This document shows, in pieces, positions 5,059 through 5,650 of a stretch of 5,650 bases of DNA; the first letter of the stretch is position 1; the number at the start of each line of letters is the position of its first letter. The DNA is from an uncultured Eubacteriales bacterium (GTDB taxonomy: Bacteria > Bacillota > Clostridia > Oscillospirales > CAG-272). The notes beneath the pieces were generated by a model. The model was not told where the DNA came from and ran no database searches. It saw only the letters and a program-made list of their open reading frames with translations. The position numbers and the translations under genes were made by a program. The stretch covers positions 1 to 5,650 of the forward strand of contig USMO01000111.1 of the NCBI GenBank assembly GCA_900555785.1, read 5' to 3'.

Positions 5059-5153
5059 CCGCATAGGGCAACCGGATTAGTGGGACGTAAAGAGTTTTTA
5101 CGTGCTGCTATCCGGTTGCCCTGTGCGGTGAAGTTTCGGGCTCTTCGAGCCCG
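5052..5153 (+). repeat. Long hairpin joined to copy C, plus small GC hairpin
   Basis: The left arm (5052-5080) and right arm (5108-5135) pair over 28 positions with one T-G wobble and one bulged T. The base is AACTTCACCGC/GCGGTGAAGTT. The apex is a separate 7-bp stem, ACGTAAA (5085-5091)/TTTACGT (5097-5103). Immediately downstream, CGGGCT (5137-5142)/AGCCCG (5148-5153) forms a tight hairpin with loop CTTCG. The AACTTC base and the position after the first module echo the family-1 terminators, but no T-tract longer than three follows. Confidence 0.75.
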
Positions 5154-5249
5154 CTCGGAAGAGGGCTCTACGTGTGATTTGAAGCGACACCTCGAGGTCC
5201 CGCCTTTGCTTCGCTCGGCGGGGAAAGTGGCTAAAAGAGAGTTAACAAC
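5154..5249. other. Spacer without a recognisable gene
   Basis: No gene is visible. It contains the palindrome ACCTCGAGGT (5189-5198) and a 6-bp stem CCCGCC (5199-5204)/GGCGGG (5217-5222). An open frame crosses it, but it also runs through the flanking hairpins and has no family resemblance or ribosome binding site. Confidence 0.5.
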
Positions 5250-5366
5250 ACTATCTAAGACGGATATAAATTGTATATCTCACGCCCACTCGCGCCGCTC
5301 CGCTCAGGATGACACAGAAGGTTATTCGGTAAGTGAGATATACAATTTACATCCGTCTTAGATAGT
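5250..5366. mobile_element. MITE-like palindromic element with 34-bp inverted ends
   Basis: The ends 5250-5283 and 5333-5366 are inverted copies of 34 bases with a single mismatch (A5265 against C5351). The 49-base centre holds no gene. The ends start ACTATCTAAGACGGAT and are AT-rich, unlike the GC-rich surroundings. I cannot see a clear target-site duplication. The centre includes GCTCCGCTCAGGATGACA, a type of sequence I recall from intergenic repeats of gut Clostridia (recollection, not checked). It could equally be a very stable RNA hairpin. Confidence 0.55.
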
Positions 5367-5451
5367 AATTGACTGCCTGTTCAAACCAATATCATCCGCA
5401 GCACCCTCAGCAACTGCACACCCCAATCTCTGCCAACCAATGAACAGCAAA
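5367..5451. other. Spacer, no gene seen
   Basis: No coding signal. CTGTTCA (5377-5383) and TGAACAG (5441-5447) are a 7-bp inverted pair that encloses most of the stretch, each next to an AACCAAT-type motif. The first bases (5368-5378) match 961-972 in the divergent spacer. Confidence 0.35.
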
Positions 5452-5514
5452 TTTTTGCCCGGAGGGCAAAAAGAGCGGGTATCGCTCACCAATGGTGTGC
5501 GATACCCGCTCTTT
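5452..5514 (-). terminator. Strong terminator-type hairpin, best read leftward
   Basis: A perfect 16-bp stem, 5470-5485/5499-5514 (AAAGAGCGGGTATCGC and its complement), is capped by CACC/GGTG with loop AAT. On the minus strand it is followed by T5, the usual intrinsic-terminator arrangement. A second hairpin overlaps it at 5452-5472: TTTTTGCCC/GGGCAAAAA with loop GGA. On the plus strand the stem ends in CTTTCTATAA, a weaker T-tract, so bidirectional use is possible. The gene it serves would lie to the right of the window. Confidence 0.7.
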
Positions 5515-5551
5515 CTATAAAATCTTAACCTGCCCAGACAGACCCTAAACT

Positions 5552-5650
5552 TTCCTCAGCCGGGGGTGTTCCGCGCCCATCAGGCGCACCATGTTTTGTC
5601 ACGCAGCACGGAAGATTCAGAAGCACTGTAAAACACCCCCGGCTGAGGAA
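5552..5650. repeat. Perfect 19-bp-arm inverted repeat at the window edge
   Basis: 5552-5570 and 5632-5650 are exact inverted copies (TTCCTCAGCCGGGGGTGTT). The right arm ends exactly at the window edge, so the stem may be longer. The 61-base interior has a small stem GCGCC (5573-5577)/GGCGC (5583-5587). I do not recognise a known RNA family. On the minus strand a frame is open from the edge to a stop at 5525-5527 (41 codons), about 10 bases before the terminator stem, but it has no recognisable coding content. Confidence 0.6.

Noticed and set aside
5080..5361. 93-codon open frame across the right-hand repeats
   Set aside because: It runs through the apex of one hairpin and both arms of the 34-bp palindrome, with no ribosome binding site and no recognisable protein family.
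5540..5565. GAGGAAAGT on the minus strand, resembling the start of RNase P RNA
   Set aside because: Only these nine bases agree. The following sequence lacks the conserved core, and a terminator comes within about 50 bases.
5571..5650. Possible signal recognition particle RNA, because TCA, GGAA and AGCA occur in order inside the long stem
   Set aside because: The spacing between GGAA and AGCA is wrong for the conserved domain IV loop, and the rest of the fold does not match.
1..5650. CRISPR array, tRNA or rRNA genes
   Set aside because: No regularly spaced direct repeats with unique spacers, no cloverleaf and no ribosomal RNA segments were seen. The repeats here are inverted and irregularly spaced.

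Overview
The window looks like chromosomal DNA from a gram-positive anaerobe of the Clostridia, perhaps an Oscillospiraceae/Ruminococcaceae-type gut bacterium. This rests on GC-rich codon third positions in the genes, AT-rich promoters, strong AAGGAG ribosome binding sites, a TypA of the Firmicutes type and an AraM/EgsA-type enzyme. The genus cannot be fixed from the sequence alone.

Layout: a leftward DeoR-family repressor (56-751); a 524-base divergent spacer; a rightward sn-glycerol-1-phosphate dehydrogenase (1276-2604); a 401-base convergent spacer; a leftward TypA/BipA translational GTPase (3006-4850, GTG start); and an 800-base right-hand region with no gene I can support. The repressor and dehydrogenase are divergent neighbours. 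Three TGATTAT repeats cover the dehydrogenase promoter, so the repressor may control it in response to a sugar or polyol phosphate. TypA is probably an independent single-gene unit with its own extended -10 promoter and terminator.

The unusual part is the non-coding third, which is packed with structured repeats. Family 1 follows each of the three stop codons, in the sense of the gene: a box GGGAAGACCTTGGAGG, a first hairpin, an AAACCTCCC motif, and a 24-bp terminator hairpin closed by AACTTCCCC/GGGGAAGTT. The terminator hairpin is visible for two genes; the third copy runs off the window. Family 2 lies upstream of each start and reads away from the gene: a similar GAAGACCTYGG box, a small GC hairpin and a larger TTAG/CTAA hairpin. 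Stems in both families differ between copies by paired changes. Between the dehydrogenase and typA, two family-1 copies form one inverted repeat of about 400 bp that is symmetric around position 2806-2807.

The right-hand region adds a palindromic element with 34-bp inverted ends (5250-5366), a terminator-like pair of hairpins (5452-5514) and a 19-bp-arm inverted repeat ending at the window edge (5552-5650).
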